From the NCBI RefSeq assembly GCF_000012945.1, contig NC_007510.1:3410001-3474000 (forward strand): a stretch of 64,000 bases of DNA, in the 5' to 3' direction. Below the pieces are notes generated by a model. The model saw only the letters and a list, made by a program, of their open reading frames with translations, was not told the origin of the DNA and did no database searches. The DNA comes from Burkholderia lata (GTDB lineage Bacteria; Pseudomonadota; Gammaproteobacteria; Burkholderiales; Burkholderiaceae). This document shows positions 32,328-41,249 of this stretch, one piece after another. The stretch's first letter is position 1. Every line of letters starts with the position of its first letter. A program made the position numbers and the translations under genes.

Positions 32328-33110
32328 ATGAGGAAGCACAGCGTCGACCTGAACTCCGACATGGGAGAGGGCTTCGGTCCGTGGACGATCGGCGACGGCG
32401 TCGACGAGCAGATCATGCCGCTCATCAGCTCGGCAAACATCGCCACCGGCTTTCACGCCGGCGATCCGAACATCATGGCGCGCACGGTGCAGCTCGCGCG
32501 CGACGCCGGCGTCGGCATCGGCGCGCACCCGGGCTTTCGCGATCTCGTCGGCTTCGGCCGCCGCACGATCGCCGAAACGCCGCAGGCGCTCGTCAACGAC
32601 ATCCTGTACCAGCTCGGCGCACTGCGCGAGTTCGCGCGCCTGAACGGCGTCACCCTGCAGCACGTGAAGCCGCACGGCGCGCTCTACATGCATGCAGCAG
32701 GCAACGAAGCGTTCTCACGGTTGCTGATCGAAACGCTGCAGCGCGTCGACCCGGGCCTGTGGCTGTACTGCATGGAAGCGTCGGTCACGTACCGCGTCGC
32801 CGTCGAATACGGGCAGCCGGTGATCCGCGAGTTCTACGCGGATCGCGACTACGACCGCAGCGGTTCGATCGTGTTCACGCGTCGCGTCGGCCGCCTCGAT
32901 CCGCGCCAGGTCGCCGACAAGGTGCTGCGCGCGTGCATCGACGGCAAGGTGCGCACGATCGACGGCGACGACATCGACATCGACTTCGACTCGGTCTGCA
33001 TCCACAGCGACACGCCGGGCGCGCTCGACCTCGTGCGCGAAACGCGCCACGCGCTGATCCGCGAAGGCATCCGGACCGCCGGGCCGCAACCGCTCGCCGC
33101 CCATCACTGA
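32328..33110 (+). CDS. pxpA: 5-oxoprolinase subunit PxpA (LamB/YcsF family)
   Basis: A 260-residue LamB/YcsF-family protein. The N-terminal [14 protein letters not shown], then [13 protein letters not shown] and HVKPHGALY are the family's conserved acidic/His residues. In PxpABC it is the hydrolytic subunit of ATP-dependent cleavage of 5-oxoproline (or related lactams). GGAGGAG precedes the ATG. It heads an operon with a biotin carrier, a biotin carboxylase, PxpB and PxpC. The true substrate here could be 5-oxoproline or another amide. Confidence 0.9.
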   Translation: MRKHSVDLNSDMGEGFGPWTIGDGVDEQIMPLISSANIATGFHAGDPNIMARTVQLARDAGVGIGAHPGFRDLVGFGRRTIAETPQALVNDILYQLGALREFARLNGVTLQHVKPHGALYMHAAGNEAFSRLLIETLQRVDPGLWLYCMEASVTYRVAVEYGQPVIREFYADRDYDRSGSIVFTRRVGRLDPRQVADKVLRACIDGKVRTIDGDDIDIDFDSVCIHSDTPGALDLVRETRHALIREGIRTAGPQPLAAHH

Positions 33111-33126
33111 TTCAAGGAGACCCACG

Positions 33127-33369
33127 ATGGCATTGCACGATATCGTCAGCCCGCTGCCGGGCACCTTCTACCGGCGTCCGTCGCCCGATGCGGACTACTA
33201 CGTCGCGGTCGACGCGATGGTTGCCGCCGGCGCGGTGGTCGGCCTCGTCGAGGTGATGAAGCAGTTCACCGAGATCGAAACCGATGCGGCCGGGCGCGTG
33301 GTCGAGCTGCTCGTCGAGGACGGCGAGCCGGTCGACGCGGGCCAGGTACTGATGCGGATCGAGGGGTGA
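33127..33369 (+). CDS. Biotin carboxyl carrier protein, small (AccB-like)
   Basis: An 80-residue biotinyl/lipoyl domain with no N-terminal extension. The biotinylated lysine is probably Lys45 in EVMKQF, where the usual motif is EAMKM; the Ala-to-Val and Met-to-Gln changes are seen in carriers of amide carboxylases and are not expected to stop biotinylation. It stands four bases before the biotin carboxylase and forms a dedicated pair with it, separate from the acetyl-CoA carboxylase pair, which is usually a longer AccB plus AccC at another locus. Confidence 0.85.
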   Translation: MALHDIVSPLPGTFYRRPSPDADYYVAVDAMVAAGAVVGLVEVMKQFTEIETDAAGRVVELLVEDGEPVDAGQVLMRIEG

Positions 33370-33373
33370 TGCG

Positions 33374-34837
33374 ATGAAACCGGCAACTTCCCCCGACACG
33401 TTCTACCGCCCGTCGCGGATCCGGACCGTGCTGGTCGCGAACCGCGGCGAGATCGCGGTGCGTGTGATCCGCGCCGCGCGCGAGCTCGGCATGCGCGCGG
33501 TCACCGTGGTCAGCGACGCGGACCGCGACAGCCTCGCCGCGCGCATGGCCGACGACGCCATCCACATCGGCTCGTCGCACGCGGCGAAAAGCTACCTGAA
33601 TCCCCCCGCGATCCTCGACGCCGCGCGGCAGTGCGGCGCGGACGCGATCCATCCCGGCTACGGCTTCCTGTCCGAAAACGCCGCATTCGCCGCGCAGGTC
33701 GAAGCGGCCGGCCTGATCTTCGTCGGCCCGGATTCGCAGGTGATCGCCACGATGGGCGACAAGGCCCGCGCACGCGAAACCGCGCGGCGCGCCAACGTGC
33801 CGACCGTGCCCGGCAGCGACGGCGTCGTGCAATCGCTCGACGAGGCACGGGACGTCGCCGCGCGCATCGGCTACCCGATCATGATCAAGGCAGCCGCCGG
33901 CGGCGGCGGGCGCGGCATCCGCGTCGCGCACGACGCCGCGCAGCTCGACGCCGAGCTGCCGCTCGCGCAGCGCGAGGCGCAGGCCGCGTTCGGCGACGGC
34001 GGCGTGTACCTCGAACGCTTCATCGCACGGGCGCGCCACATCGAGGTGCAGGTGCTCGGCGACGGCCGCAACGTCGTCCACCTGTTCGAGCGCGAATGCT
34101 CGCTGCAGCGGCGGCGCCAAAAAATCCTCGAGGAGGCGCCGTCGCCTTCGCTCACGCCCGCGCAACGCGACGCGCTGTGCGCGTCGGCCACACGCCTCGC
34201 GCAAGAAGTCGGCTATCGCAGCGCGGGCACGCTCGAATACCTGTTCGACGACGCACGCGGCGAGTTCTACTTTATCGAGATGAACACGCGCATCCAGGTC
34301 GAGCATCCGGTGACCGAAGCGATCACCGGCATCGATCTCGTGCGCGAGACGCTGCGCATCGCCGACGGCGAGCCGCTGCGCTTCGCGCAGCAGGACATCG
34401 CGATGCGCGGCGCGGCGCTCGAATGCCGGATCAACGCGGAAGATCCGCTGCAGGATTTCCGCCCGAACCCCGGCCGGATCGACGAACTCGTGTGGCCGAC
34501 CGGCCCCGGCGTGCGCGTCGATTCGCTGCTCTACCCGGGCTACGTCGTGCCGCCGTTCTACGATTCGCTGCTCGCGAAGCTGATCGTGCACGACGAGAGC
34601 CGTGCGGCCGCGCTGCGGCGGATGGCCCGCGCGCTGGGCGAGCTGCACGTCGGCGGCCTGAAGACGACCGCGCCGCTGCACGTCGCGCTGCTCGCGGACG
34701 ACGACGTGCGCGCCGGGCGCTATCACACGAATTTCCTCGAGGCGTGGATGCCGCGCTGGCGCGAAGCCGCCACCGCCGCCGCGCAACGACACGCAACCGA
34801 CAATGCAGACGCCGTGCGCGTCGGGGAGGCGATGTGA
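33374..34837 (+). CDS. Biotin carboxylase subunit (AccC-like)
   Basis: A 487-residue ATP-grasp enzyme that carboxylates the biotin of the preceding carrier. The N-terminal biotin carboxylase domain begins RTVLVANRGEIAVRVI. The glycine-rich ATP loop AAAGGGGRGIR lies near residue 176, the catalytic region MNTRIQVEHPVTEAITG near 305-320, and the C-terminal domain follows. It ends in GTGA overlap with pxpB. It differs from housekeeping AccC by its location in the pxp operon. The carboxylated acceptor would be handled by PxpB/PxpC. Confidence 0.92.
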   Translation: MKPATSPDTFYRPSRIRTVLVANRGEIAVRVIRAARELGMRAVTVVSDADRDSLAARMADDAIHIGSSHAAKSYLNPPAILDAARQCGADAIHPGYGFLSENAAFAAQVEAAGLIFVGPDSQVIATMGDKARARETARRANVPTVPGSDGVVQSLDEARDVAARIGYPIMIKAAAGGGGRGIRVAHDAAQLDAELPLAQREAQAAFGDGGVYLERFIARARHIEVQVLGDGRNVVHLFERECSLQRRRQKILEEAPSPSLTPAQRDALCASATRLAQEVGYRSAGTLEYLFDDARGEFYFIEMNTRIQVEHPVTEAITGIDLVRETLRIADGEPLRFAQQDIAMRGAALECRINAEDPLQDFRPNPGRIDELVWPTGPGVRVDSLLYPGYVVPPFYDSLLAKLIVHDESRAAALRRMARALGELHVGGLKTTAPLHVALLADDDVRAGRYHTNFLEAWMPRWREAATAAAQRHATDNADAVRVGEAM

Positions 34838-35709
34838 CGACCCGTTATACGTTCGGCGGCGACGAGTTCGTGTTCGTCGAAATCAGCGAATCGATGTCGC
34901 TCGATGCGTTCTTCAAGGGCACGGCAATCACGCGCGAACTACAGCGCCGCGCGGTGCCGGGCATCACCGAGATCTGTCCGGCGAATGCGTCGTACCAGGT
35001 GCGCTACGACCCGGACGTGATCGAGCCCGACGCGCTCGTCGCGCTGTTGAAGACGATCGAGGCCGAAGTCGGCGACGCGCCGCTCGAACTCGACACGCGC
35101 ATCGTCGAGGTGCCGGTGCTCTACAACGACCCGTGGACGCACGAGACGCTGATGCGGTTCCGCGAACGCCATCAGGATCCGTCGTCGACCGATCTCGAAT
35201 ACGCGGCCCGCATCAACGGCAAGCGCGACGTCGACGCATTCATCGCCGCGCACTCGGGCTCGCCGTGGTTCGTGTCGATGGTCGGCTTCGTCGCGGGCCT
35301 GCCGTTCATGTACCAGATGGTCGAGCGCGAACGCCAGCTCGAAGTGCCGAAGTACCTGCGGCCGCGCACCGACACGCCGAAGCTGACGGTCGGCCACGGC
35401 GGCTGTTTCGGCTGCATCTACTCGGTGCGCGGCGCGGGCGGCTACCAGATGTTCGGCGTGACGCCGGCGCCGATCTTCGACCCCGCGCAGCGGCTCGACT
35501 ACCTGCACGACTTCATGGTGTTCTTCCGGCCCGGCGACATCGTGAAATTCCAGCCGATCGATCGCGATGCGTACGACGCGGCAGTGGCGGCCGTCGAGGC
35601 CGGCACCTTCTCGCTGCGCGTGCGCCCGGTGAAATTCTCGCTCGACGCATTCCTGCGCGATCCCGATGCGGTCAACCGCTCTCTCGTCGAGGTGCTGCAT
35701 GCAAACTGA
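34834..35709 (+). CDS. pxpB: 5-oxoprolinase subunit PxpB (KipI, carboxyltransferase-like half)
   Basis: A 291-residue KipI/allophanate-hydrolase-subunit-1 family protein. It starts at a GTG that overlaps the biotin carboxylase stop (GTGA). The conserved VGFVAGLPFMYQM and the nearby GHGG/GCFGCIYSVRGAGGYQMFG segments are typical. KipI and KipA correspond to the two halves of the carboxyltransferase domain of urea amidolyase, so with the neighbouring carrier and carboxylase this gene may form a split biotin-dependent carboxylase. Confidence 0.9.
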   Translation: MTTRYTFGGDEFVFVEISESMSLDAFFKGTAITRELQRRAVPGITEICPANASYQVRYDPDVIEPDALVALLKTIEAEVGDAPLELDTRIVEVPVLYNDPWTHETLMRFRERHQDPSSTDLEYAARINGKRDVDAFIAAHSGSPWFVSMVGFVAGLPFMYQMVERERQLEVPKYLRPRTDTPKLTVGHGGCFGCIYSVRGAGGYQMFGVTPAPIFDPAQRLDYLHDFMVFFRPGDIVKFQPIDRDAYDAAVAAVEAGTFSLRVRPVKFSLDAFLRDPDAVNRSLVEVLHAN

Positions 35710-36694
35710 CGCGCACAACCTGATCGAAGTCGTGAAACCCGGCCTCGCGACGTCGGTCCAGGACATGGGCCGGCAAGGCTATTACCACGTCGGCATTCCG
35801 CCGTCGGGCTCGCTCGACCAGTACGCGTCGCGCGCGGCGAACCTGCTGGTCGGCAATCCCGAAGACGCGGCCGTGCTCGAATGCACGCTGCTCGGCCCCG
35901 AGCTGATGTTCCATACGGACGCGCTGATCGCCGTCACCGGCGCCGAGATGACACCGAAGATCGACGGTGTCGGACAGCGCTGCAACGTCGCGCTGTGGAT
36001 CCGCGCGGGCAGCGTGCTGTCGTTCAATTACGTGAAGGCGGGCGCGCGCGCGTATCTCGCCGTCGCGGGCGGCATCGACGTGCCGGTCGTGCTCGGCAGC
36101 CGCTCGACCTACACGCTCGGCGCGATCGGCGGCCACGCGGGCCGGCGCCTGCAGAAAGGCGACCGGCTGCCGATCGGCATCCCCGTCGGCACGCACCGCG
36201 AAGGGCGCGAGCTGCCGGCGGCCGTGAGCCGGCCGCTCGACAACCAGGTCGAGCTGCGCGTGCTGACGGGCCTGTACCACTACCGGCTCACCGACGATTC
36301 GGCGCGCACCTTCTTCGACGACGAATGGACGGTCGCGCCCGAAGCCGACCGCATCGGCTACCGCTACAAGAACGGCCGCGCGCTGCAGTTCCGGCCGCGC
36401 GAGCAGCCGTTCGGCGCGGGCGCCGATCCGTCGAACATCGTCGATGCGTGCTACCCGATCGGCTCGATCCAGGTGCCGGCCGGGCTCGAGCCGATCATCC
36501 TGCACCGCGACGCGGTGTCGGGCGGCGGCTACGCGACGATCGGCACGGTCATCAGCGCCGACATGGACCTGATCGGCCAGATGCAGCCCAACCACCGTGC
36601 GCGCTTCGTGCGCGTGACGATGGCCGACGCGCTCGCCGCGCGCCGCGAGTATCAGCGGCGCCTCGCGCTGCTGCGCGCCGTGCTGCGGGACTGA
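35699..36694 (+). CDS. pxpC: 5-oxoprolinase subunit PxpC (KipA, biotin-dependent carboxyltransferase family)
   Basis: A 331-residue KipA/allophanate-hydrolase-subunit-2 family protein. It overlaps the 3' end of pxpB by 11 bases. The N-terminal EVVKPGLATSVQDMGRQGYYHVGIPPSGSLD, the YLAVAGGIDVP strand and the C-terminal GYATIGTVISADMDLIGQ are family signatures. It works with PxpB. AGGTGC before the ATG, inside pxpB, gives a coupled start. A GC-rich hairpin lies just after the stop. Confidence 0.9.
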   Translation: MQTDAHNLIEVVKPGLATSVQDMGRQGYYHVGIPPSGSLDQYASRAANLLVGNPEDAAVLECTLLGPELMFHTDALIAVTGAEMTPKIDGVGQRCNVALWIRAGSVLSFNYVKAGARAYLAVAGGIDVPVVLGSRSTYTLGAIGGHAGRRLQKGDRLPIGIPVGTHREGRELPAAVSRPLDNQVELRVLTGLYHYRLTDDSARTFFDDEWTVAPEADRIGYRYKNGRALQFRPREQPFGAGADPSNIVDACYPIGSIQVPAGLEPIILHRDAVSGGGYATIGTVISADMDLIGQMQPNHRARFVRVTMADALAARREYQRRLALLRAVLRD

Positions 36695-36700
36695 GCACCG

Positions 36701-36726
36701 GGCGCCCGGCCCGCGTGCCGGGCGTC
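36701..36726 (+). terminator. GC hairpin after pxpC
   Basis: GGCGCCCGGC (36701-36710) and GCCGGGCGTC (36717-36726) pair with one mismatch. A T6 run lies 15 bases downstream. It may act as an attenuator between pxpC and the permease gene rather than a full terminator. Confidence 0.45.
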
Positions 36727-36915
36727 GTTCGCCACCACCCTTTTTTCGCTGTCGTTTCCCGCCCGCACGGCTGTGCGCCGCGCGGCGGGGACGCTTGCGC
36801 GCTGTTTCCGTTCCTGTCGAACCGGTTGCCCGCCCGACGTCGGGGCAACCCTGCGGATCGCATGTGCCGCGGCCGAGACGTCGTTCGCAGTTTCCGCTCA
36901 TCAAGGAGCACGATC

Positions 36916-38271
36916 ATGGCCAACCTGGCTCAGGGCCGCCCCGACGAGGATCTCGACCTGTCGACGCTCGCCGTTCCCGACCACGCGCGCATGCCGCCCT
37001 TTTCGCTGACGATGGCGTGGTGGGCCGTGTGCAGCGCGGTGTTCTACATCGTCGTGGGCGCCACGCTCGCGCTCACCTACGGCGCGCGCAACGCGCTGAT
37101 CGGGATGGCGCTGTCGGTCGTGTCGTACGGCCTCGTCAACACGATCATCAGCCGCTATGCGATCCGCACGGGACTCTCGGTCGCGCTGTTCTCGCGCGTG
37201 CTGTTCGGCAGCGCCGGCGCGGCGCTCGCGACGCTGATCTTCTTCGCGACGGCGATCTACTACGCGGTGTTCGAAGGCTCGGTGATCGCGGTGGCCGCGC
37301 ATCACCAGTTTCCCGGGCTCGACTACAAATGGGCCGCGCTGATCGTCGTCTGCTACAGCGTGCCGCTCGTGTTCGGCAGCGTGCAGCACTGGCTCGACAA
37401 GTTCAACGGCGTGCTGCTGCCGTTCTACCTGCTCGGGCTGCTCGCGGCGGTCGGGCTCGCGACGGCCGAATACGGGTATAACGCAGCGTGGCTCGATTTC
37501 GGGCCGACGGGAGCCGCACCGGCCGGCGGCTGGTGGCACTGCTTCGTCTACTACATGGGCGTGTGGGTGCTGATGATGTTCACGTTCGACTACGCGCGCT
37601 TCGGCCGCAAGGAGGACGCGGGTTATCACGGCCGCTTCAACTTCGGGATGCCGTTCTACCTCGTCACGTTTCTCGTCAACGGCGCCGCCGGCATCTATCT
37701 CGTCAGCACGATTCCAGGGCTCGGTACGCTCTCCGAAGTATCGGTCGTGCTCGCGCTGCTGAAGCTGATGAGCGTGTGGGGGCTGCTGTTCGTGTGGGTC
37801 ACGCAATCCCGCATCAACACCGCGAACTACTACCTCGCGACCGTCAACATGCAGGCGTTCTTCCTGAAGCTGGCCGGCCTGCGCGCGCCGAAGTTCGTGT
37901 GGGCGCTCGTGGTCGGCGCGGTCGTCTATGCGCTGATGATGGCGGACATCTTCTCGCGGATCCTGCAGGCGCTCGCGTACCAGGGCATCTTCGTCGTCGC
38001 CTGGGTCGGCGTCGCGCTCGCGCACATCCTGTCCGACCGGTACGGGCAACTCGTCGGCGACGACGTCGAATGCCGCGACGCGCATGTGCCGACCTTCAAC
38101 CCGGGCGGGCTGGCCGCCTGGTTCGCCGGCGCGTTCACGGGACTCGCGCTGAACCAGGCGACGGGGTTCGCCGCGTCGCTGTCGGCGCCCGCGACGTTCG
38201 TCGTGTCGTGGGTGGTCTATCGCGCGCTGCTGGGCACGGCCAAGCGGACCTGGTTCGTGCGCAATACGTGA
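36916..38271 (+). CDS. NCS1/purine-cytosine permease family transporter
   Basis: A 451-residue integral membrane protein with about 12 predicted hydrophobic segments. The N-terminal FSLTMAWWAVCSAVFYIVVG and the later TQSRINTANYYLATVN are features of the cytosine-purine-hydantoin permease family. AAGGAG lies 7 bases before the ATG at 36916. Although 221 bases separate it from pxpC, its position and strand suggest that it imports the substrate of the pxp operon, probably a lactam, ureide or nucleobase-like compound. Confidence 0.88.
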   Translation: MANLAQGRPDEDLDLSTLAVPDHARMPPFSLTMAWWAVCSAVFYIVVGATLALTYGARNALIGMALSVVSYGLVNTIISRYAIRTGLSVALFSRVLFGSAGAALATLIFFATAIYYAVFEGSVIAVAAHHQFPGLDYKWAALIVVCYSVPLVFGSVQHWLDKFNGVLLPFYLLGLLAAVGLATAEYGYNAAWLDFGPTGAAPAGGWWHCFVYYMGVWVLMMFTFDYARFGRKEDAGYHGRFNFGMPFYLVTFLVNGAAGIYLVSTIPGLGTLSEVSVVLALLKLMSVWGLLFVWVTQSRINTANYYLATVNMQAFFLKLAGLRAPKFVWALVVGAVVYALMMADIFSRILQALAYQGIFVVAWVGVALAHILSDRYGQLVGDDVECRDAHVPTFNPGGLAAWFAGAFTGLALNQATGFAASLSAPATFVVSWVVYRALLGTAKRTWFVRNT

Positions 38272-38296
38272 CGGGACGCCCGCGCGCCGCCGCGCC

Positions 38297-39385
38297 TCAT
38301 CCGATCGTCTGCACCGCGTTGCCCTGCGCATCGCGGATCACGGTCTTCTCCACGCGCCAGCGCACGCCGTCGAGCCCGTCGACCGCATACTCGCCGGCGC
38401 GCGGCTGCAGCGTGCGCGCCAGCGCCTGCACCGTCGCGTCGGTGAGCTGCAGCGTCAGCGTGCCGTCCTCGTCGGTCACGCCGTTCGCGTCACCGTGCAC
38501 GAAGCGCACCGCGACGTCGTGACCGACCAGGCGGAACGGCCGGTCGAACGGCAATCGCAGCGGCAGCAGCGTGACGAGTTCGTCGACCTGCCGCGCGCCG
38601 ACGGTGATCTCGATCACGGGCGCGCGCAGCAGCCGCTTGCGCGTTTCCCATCCGAGCACGTCGGTGAACAGGTAGCCGCTCGACGAGCCGTCGCGCTGCG
38701 TCCCGGCGTCGACCGCGGCGCGCACGTCCGCGCGTTCGAGCAGCGACGTGCGACCGAGATCGGTCACCCATAGCGGCATATGCGGCAGCAGCGTGTCGAG
38801 CAGCGCGCGCGTGCGCCAGCGCTTCGCGGCACGCTCCTCGTCGAGCGTCAGCCCGACGATCTGCAGGAACGCCAGACTGCCGTGCGGCGTCTCGATCGCC
38901 GGCAGTTCCGGATCGAATGCGAAGCCCATCGAGCAGAGCTGCGTATCGGTATCGAGCGCGATCGGGCCGTTGGCCGTCATCCAGTGGCCGTCGTCGAACG
39001 CGTTGCCGCTCTGGAACACGTAGCGCGCGAGGTTCTGCAGGAAGCTGAACACCCAGTTCGGCGGTTCTTCGTCGGCGGCGCCGCACGCGACGCGCATCGT
39101 CAGCTCGAATCCGAAGCCGCTGACGGCCGGATCGTCCGACTCCTTCGCATACAGCTCGGAGAGCCCGTACGTGACGAAATGCCAGTGCGGCACGGGTTCC
39201 GCGCGCTTCCATACGCTGACGCCGTCGAGCGGGTCGCGGCCGCCGAGCCGCCACTTGAGCAGCGTGCCGTAGTGCTTCGGCTCCTGCCCCGGATAGAGGC
39301 GCGCCAGCGCGCCGTCGATCGCGTCCCAGCCTGGCGCGCTGTCGTCGGCTGCGCCGTCCTGCGGGTCGTGTGATGCGTCCGTCAT
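38297..39385 (-). CDS. Suppressor-of-fused domain protein
   Basis: A 362-residue protein with a bacterial SUFU domain. The N-terminal half shows LYPGQEPKHYGTLLKWRLGG, PHWHFVTYGLSELY and SGFGFELTMRV, the SUFU core, followed by a second half of about 150 residues (IVGLTLDEERAAKRW onward). SUFU in animals regulates Hedgehog signalling; bacterial members are found near immunity or toxin-associated genes, but no toxin is visible here. No signal peptide or membrane span. Function unknown. The ATG at 39385 was chosen because the upstream extension has no family character. Confidence 0.8.
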   Translation of the reverse strand: MTDASHDPQDGAADDSAPGWDAIDGALARLYPGQEPKHYGTLLKWRLGGRDPLDGVSVWKRAEPVPHWHFVTYGLSELYAKESDDPAVSGFGFELTMRVACGAADEEPPNWVFSFLQNLARYVFQSGNAFDDGHWMTANGPIALDTDTQLCSMGFAFDPELPAIETPHGSLAFLQIVGLTLDEERAAKRWRTRALLDTLLPHMPLWVTDLGRTSLLERADVRAAVDAGTQRDGSSSGYLFTDVLGWETRKRLLRAPVIEITVGARQVDELVTLLPLRLPFDRPFRLVGHDVAVRFVHGDANGVTDEDGTLTLQLTDATVQALARTLQPRAGEYAVDGLDGVRWRVEKTVIRDAQGNAVQTIG

Positions 39386-39462
39386 GTGGCCCTCTCTCCC
39401 GGGTGGCGCCCCGGTGGGTGGTGTCGGTGCGTGCGGCGGCGGCCAGCAGGCCGCCGTATGCG

Positions 39463-40188
39463 TCACACGTGTGCCGCCGCGCCGTCGATCGATGCGCGCA
39501 CGCGCTCGACGAGTTGTTGATCGACCGGCGCCAGCACCTCGCCGCGCGGCCGTACGCCCGAACCGAAATGCACCGCGCGCACGCCGGTGGCACGGACGAA
39601 ATCGCCGACCGCGTCGACCGTGAGCCCCGAGCCGGCCAGCACCGTGCAGGTCGAGCCGGCCGCCTGCCGCACCAGCCGCGTGATCGTCGCGACCGCGTCG
39701 AGCACCGACGGATGGCCGCCCGACGTCAGCACCGACGTGACGGCCGGCACGCGCAGCAGCGCGTCGAATGCGGCGTTGAGGTCGCGCGACACGTCGAACG
39801 CACGGTGGAACGTCAGCGCGCGGCCGTCCGCCGCAGCCGCAATGCGGGACAGTGCGTCGAGATCGACGTCGCCGCGCGCGTCGAGCGCGCCGAACACGAC
39901 GCCGTTCGCGCCGGCCGCGACGGCCGCGCGCACGTCGCGTTCGATCACGCGCAGATCGTCGGCGTCATAGACGAACGACCGGCTGTGCGGTCGCACGATC
40001 ACGTTGACGGGAATCTGCACCGCGGCCACGACGGCTTCGATCAGGCCGACGCTCGGCGTCAGCCCGCCTTCGGTGATCGCGGTCACGAGTTCAAGGCGGT
40101 CGGCGCCCGCGCGGGCGGCGGCCTTCGCATCGCCGACGGTCGTGGCGATCACTTCGAGGAGAACGGAAGAGGCGGCGTTTCGGTTCAT
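39463..40188 (-). CDS. cutC: Copper homeostasis protein CutC
   Basis: A 241-residue TIM-barrel protein. The N-terminal LLEVIATTVGDAKAAARAGADRLELVTAITEGGLTPS and the NVIVRPHSRSFVY strand are characteristic. CutC was named for copper tolerance, but its biochemical role is unclear. It is on the same strand as the SUFU gene, with its stop about 78 bases upstream of the SUFU start, so read-through into SUFU is possible. Confidence 0.93.
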   Translation of the reverse strand: MNRNAASSVLLEVIATTVGDAKAAARAGADRLELVTAITEGGLTPSVGLIEAVVAAVQIPVNVIVRPHSRSFVYDADDLRVIERDVRAAVAAGANGVVFGALDARGDVDLDALSRIAAAADGRALTFHRAFDVSRDLNAAFDALLRVPAVTSVLTSGGHPSVLDAVATITRLVRQAAGSTCTVLAGSGLTVDAVGDFVRATGVRAVHFGSGVRPRGEVLAPVDQQLVERVRASIDGAAAHV

Positions 40189-40308
40189 GGGCGGCCCGCG
40201 AATCGTCTGGACAATTCGCGCATCCTAGCCGAGCCGCGTGACGGACGCCAGCGTGCCGGCCGCCGCGCCGTCAGCCGCACGCCATCAGTCGCACTGTCGG
40301 TCGCGCTG

Positions 40309-40713
40309 TCAGCCGCGCCGCGCGAGCCACACGCCGACGAGCGCGGACAGGCCGGTCACCGCGACGCCGGGTGCGAACCGGAACATCCGCGCGTTCACGT
40401 CCACGCCCTGCTGCTGCAACACGTCGACGATCCCAGGCGCCAGCAGCAGCGTCACCCAGCCGATCATCCCGAACGCGGTGGTCGCGGTCGCGACGAGGAG
40501 CGCGATGCCCGCGCCGCGCGCGCGTGGCCGGAACGCGCCGGCAAACGCACCCACGGCCAGGAGCACGGCCGACAACCCGATCAGCACGGCGACGAACACG
40601 AGCATCGCCCCCGCATGGCCGAGTTTCATGAACGCCATCATCTGCGCGGTGATCACGCACATGCCCGCGATCGTGAACATCACGATCGCCAGCGCATTGC
40701 GCACGAAGCTCAC
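40309..40713 (-). CDS. Small four-helix membrane protein (second of an overlapping pair)
   Basis: A 134-residue protein whose start is a GTG that overlaps the previous gene's TGA (GTGA at 40710-40713). Four hydrophobic segments are seen: about residues 5-24, 35-60, 68-92 and 112-130. No known family was recognised. The longer upstream frame on this strand is not real, because it has no coding character and lies over the other gene. It is probably an inner-membrane protein translated together with its partner. Confidence 0.72.
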   Translation of the reverse strand: MSFVRNALAIVMFTIAGMCVITAQMMAFMKLGHAGAMLVFVAVLIGLSAVLLAVGAFAGAFRPRARGAGIALLVATATTAFGMIGWVTLLLAPGIVDVLQQQGVDVNARMFRFAPGVAVTGLSALVGVWLARRG

Positions 40714-41093
40714 GCGTTCGCCTGGAAATACGCGGTCGCGGGGCGCCGGAACATCAGGTAGACGAACAGCGCGAACAGCAGGACGCCCGGAATCAGCACC
40801 GCGTACATCGACGCCGGCATGTTGATGAACGAGAACGCGAAACTGAACACGGCCGTCGCGATGTAGGTCTTGCGCGACCATTCGCGGCCCTTGAGGATCG
40901 CGATGCCGACCACGACATTCACGACTTCGAGGATCACGCTGATGCCGAGCGTCGCCCAGACGGGCAGCAGGTATTGCGACAGCAGCGCCTGGGTGGTCGG
41001 CATGCCGATCGTGAAGGGCGTATAGATGCACGTGATCGCGTTGGTCACGATGATGATCCACGCGAGAATGGTCAGCGAAATCGGTCTTTTCAT
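40710..41093 (-). CDS. Small four-helix membrane protein (first of an overlapping pair)
   Basis: A 127-residue protein, MKRPISLTILAWIIIVTNAI at the N-terminus, with four hydrophobic segments (about 5-25, 35-58, 70-92 and 97-115) and a basic turn KGREWSRKTYI between helices two and three. AAGGAAAA lies 8 bases before the ATG at 41093. No family was recognised by eye. The stop overlaps the next gene's start. The order on the chromosome is EAL gene, this pair, then cutC, all on the minus strand. Confidence 0.75.
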   Translation of the reverse strand: MKRPISLTILAWIIIVTNAITCIYTPFTIGMPTTQALLSQYLLPVWATLGISVILEVVNVVVGIAILKGREWSRKTYIATAVFSFAFSFINMPASMYAVLIPGVLLFALFVYLMFRRPATAYFQANA

Positions 41094-41249
41094 TGTGTTT
41101 TCCTTGTTATTCGCCGCCATGGTGGCCCCCGGGACGGCGCGCTCGCGGTCACGATGGCCGCAGTCGGGCCATTGTCGGGGAAGCGCACGGCGAACGCAAC
41201 GGACGGCCCGCGCCGCTCGCGCCGTCCGCCGCCTGCGGTGCGCGCGGCG

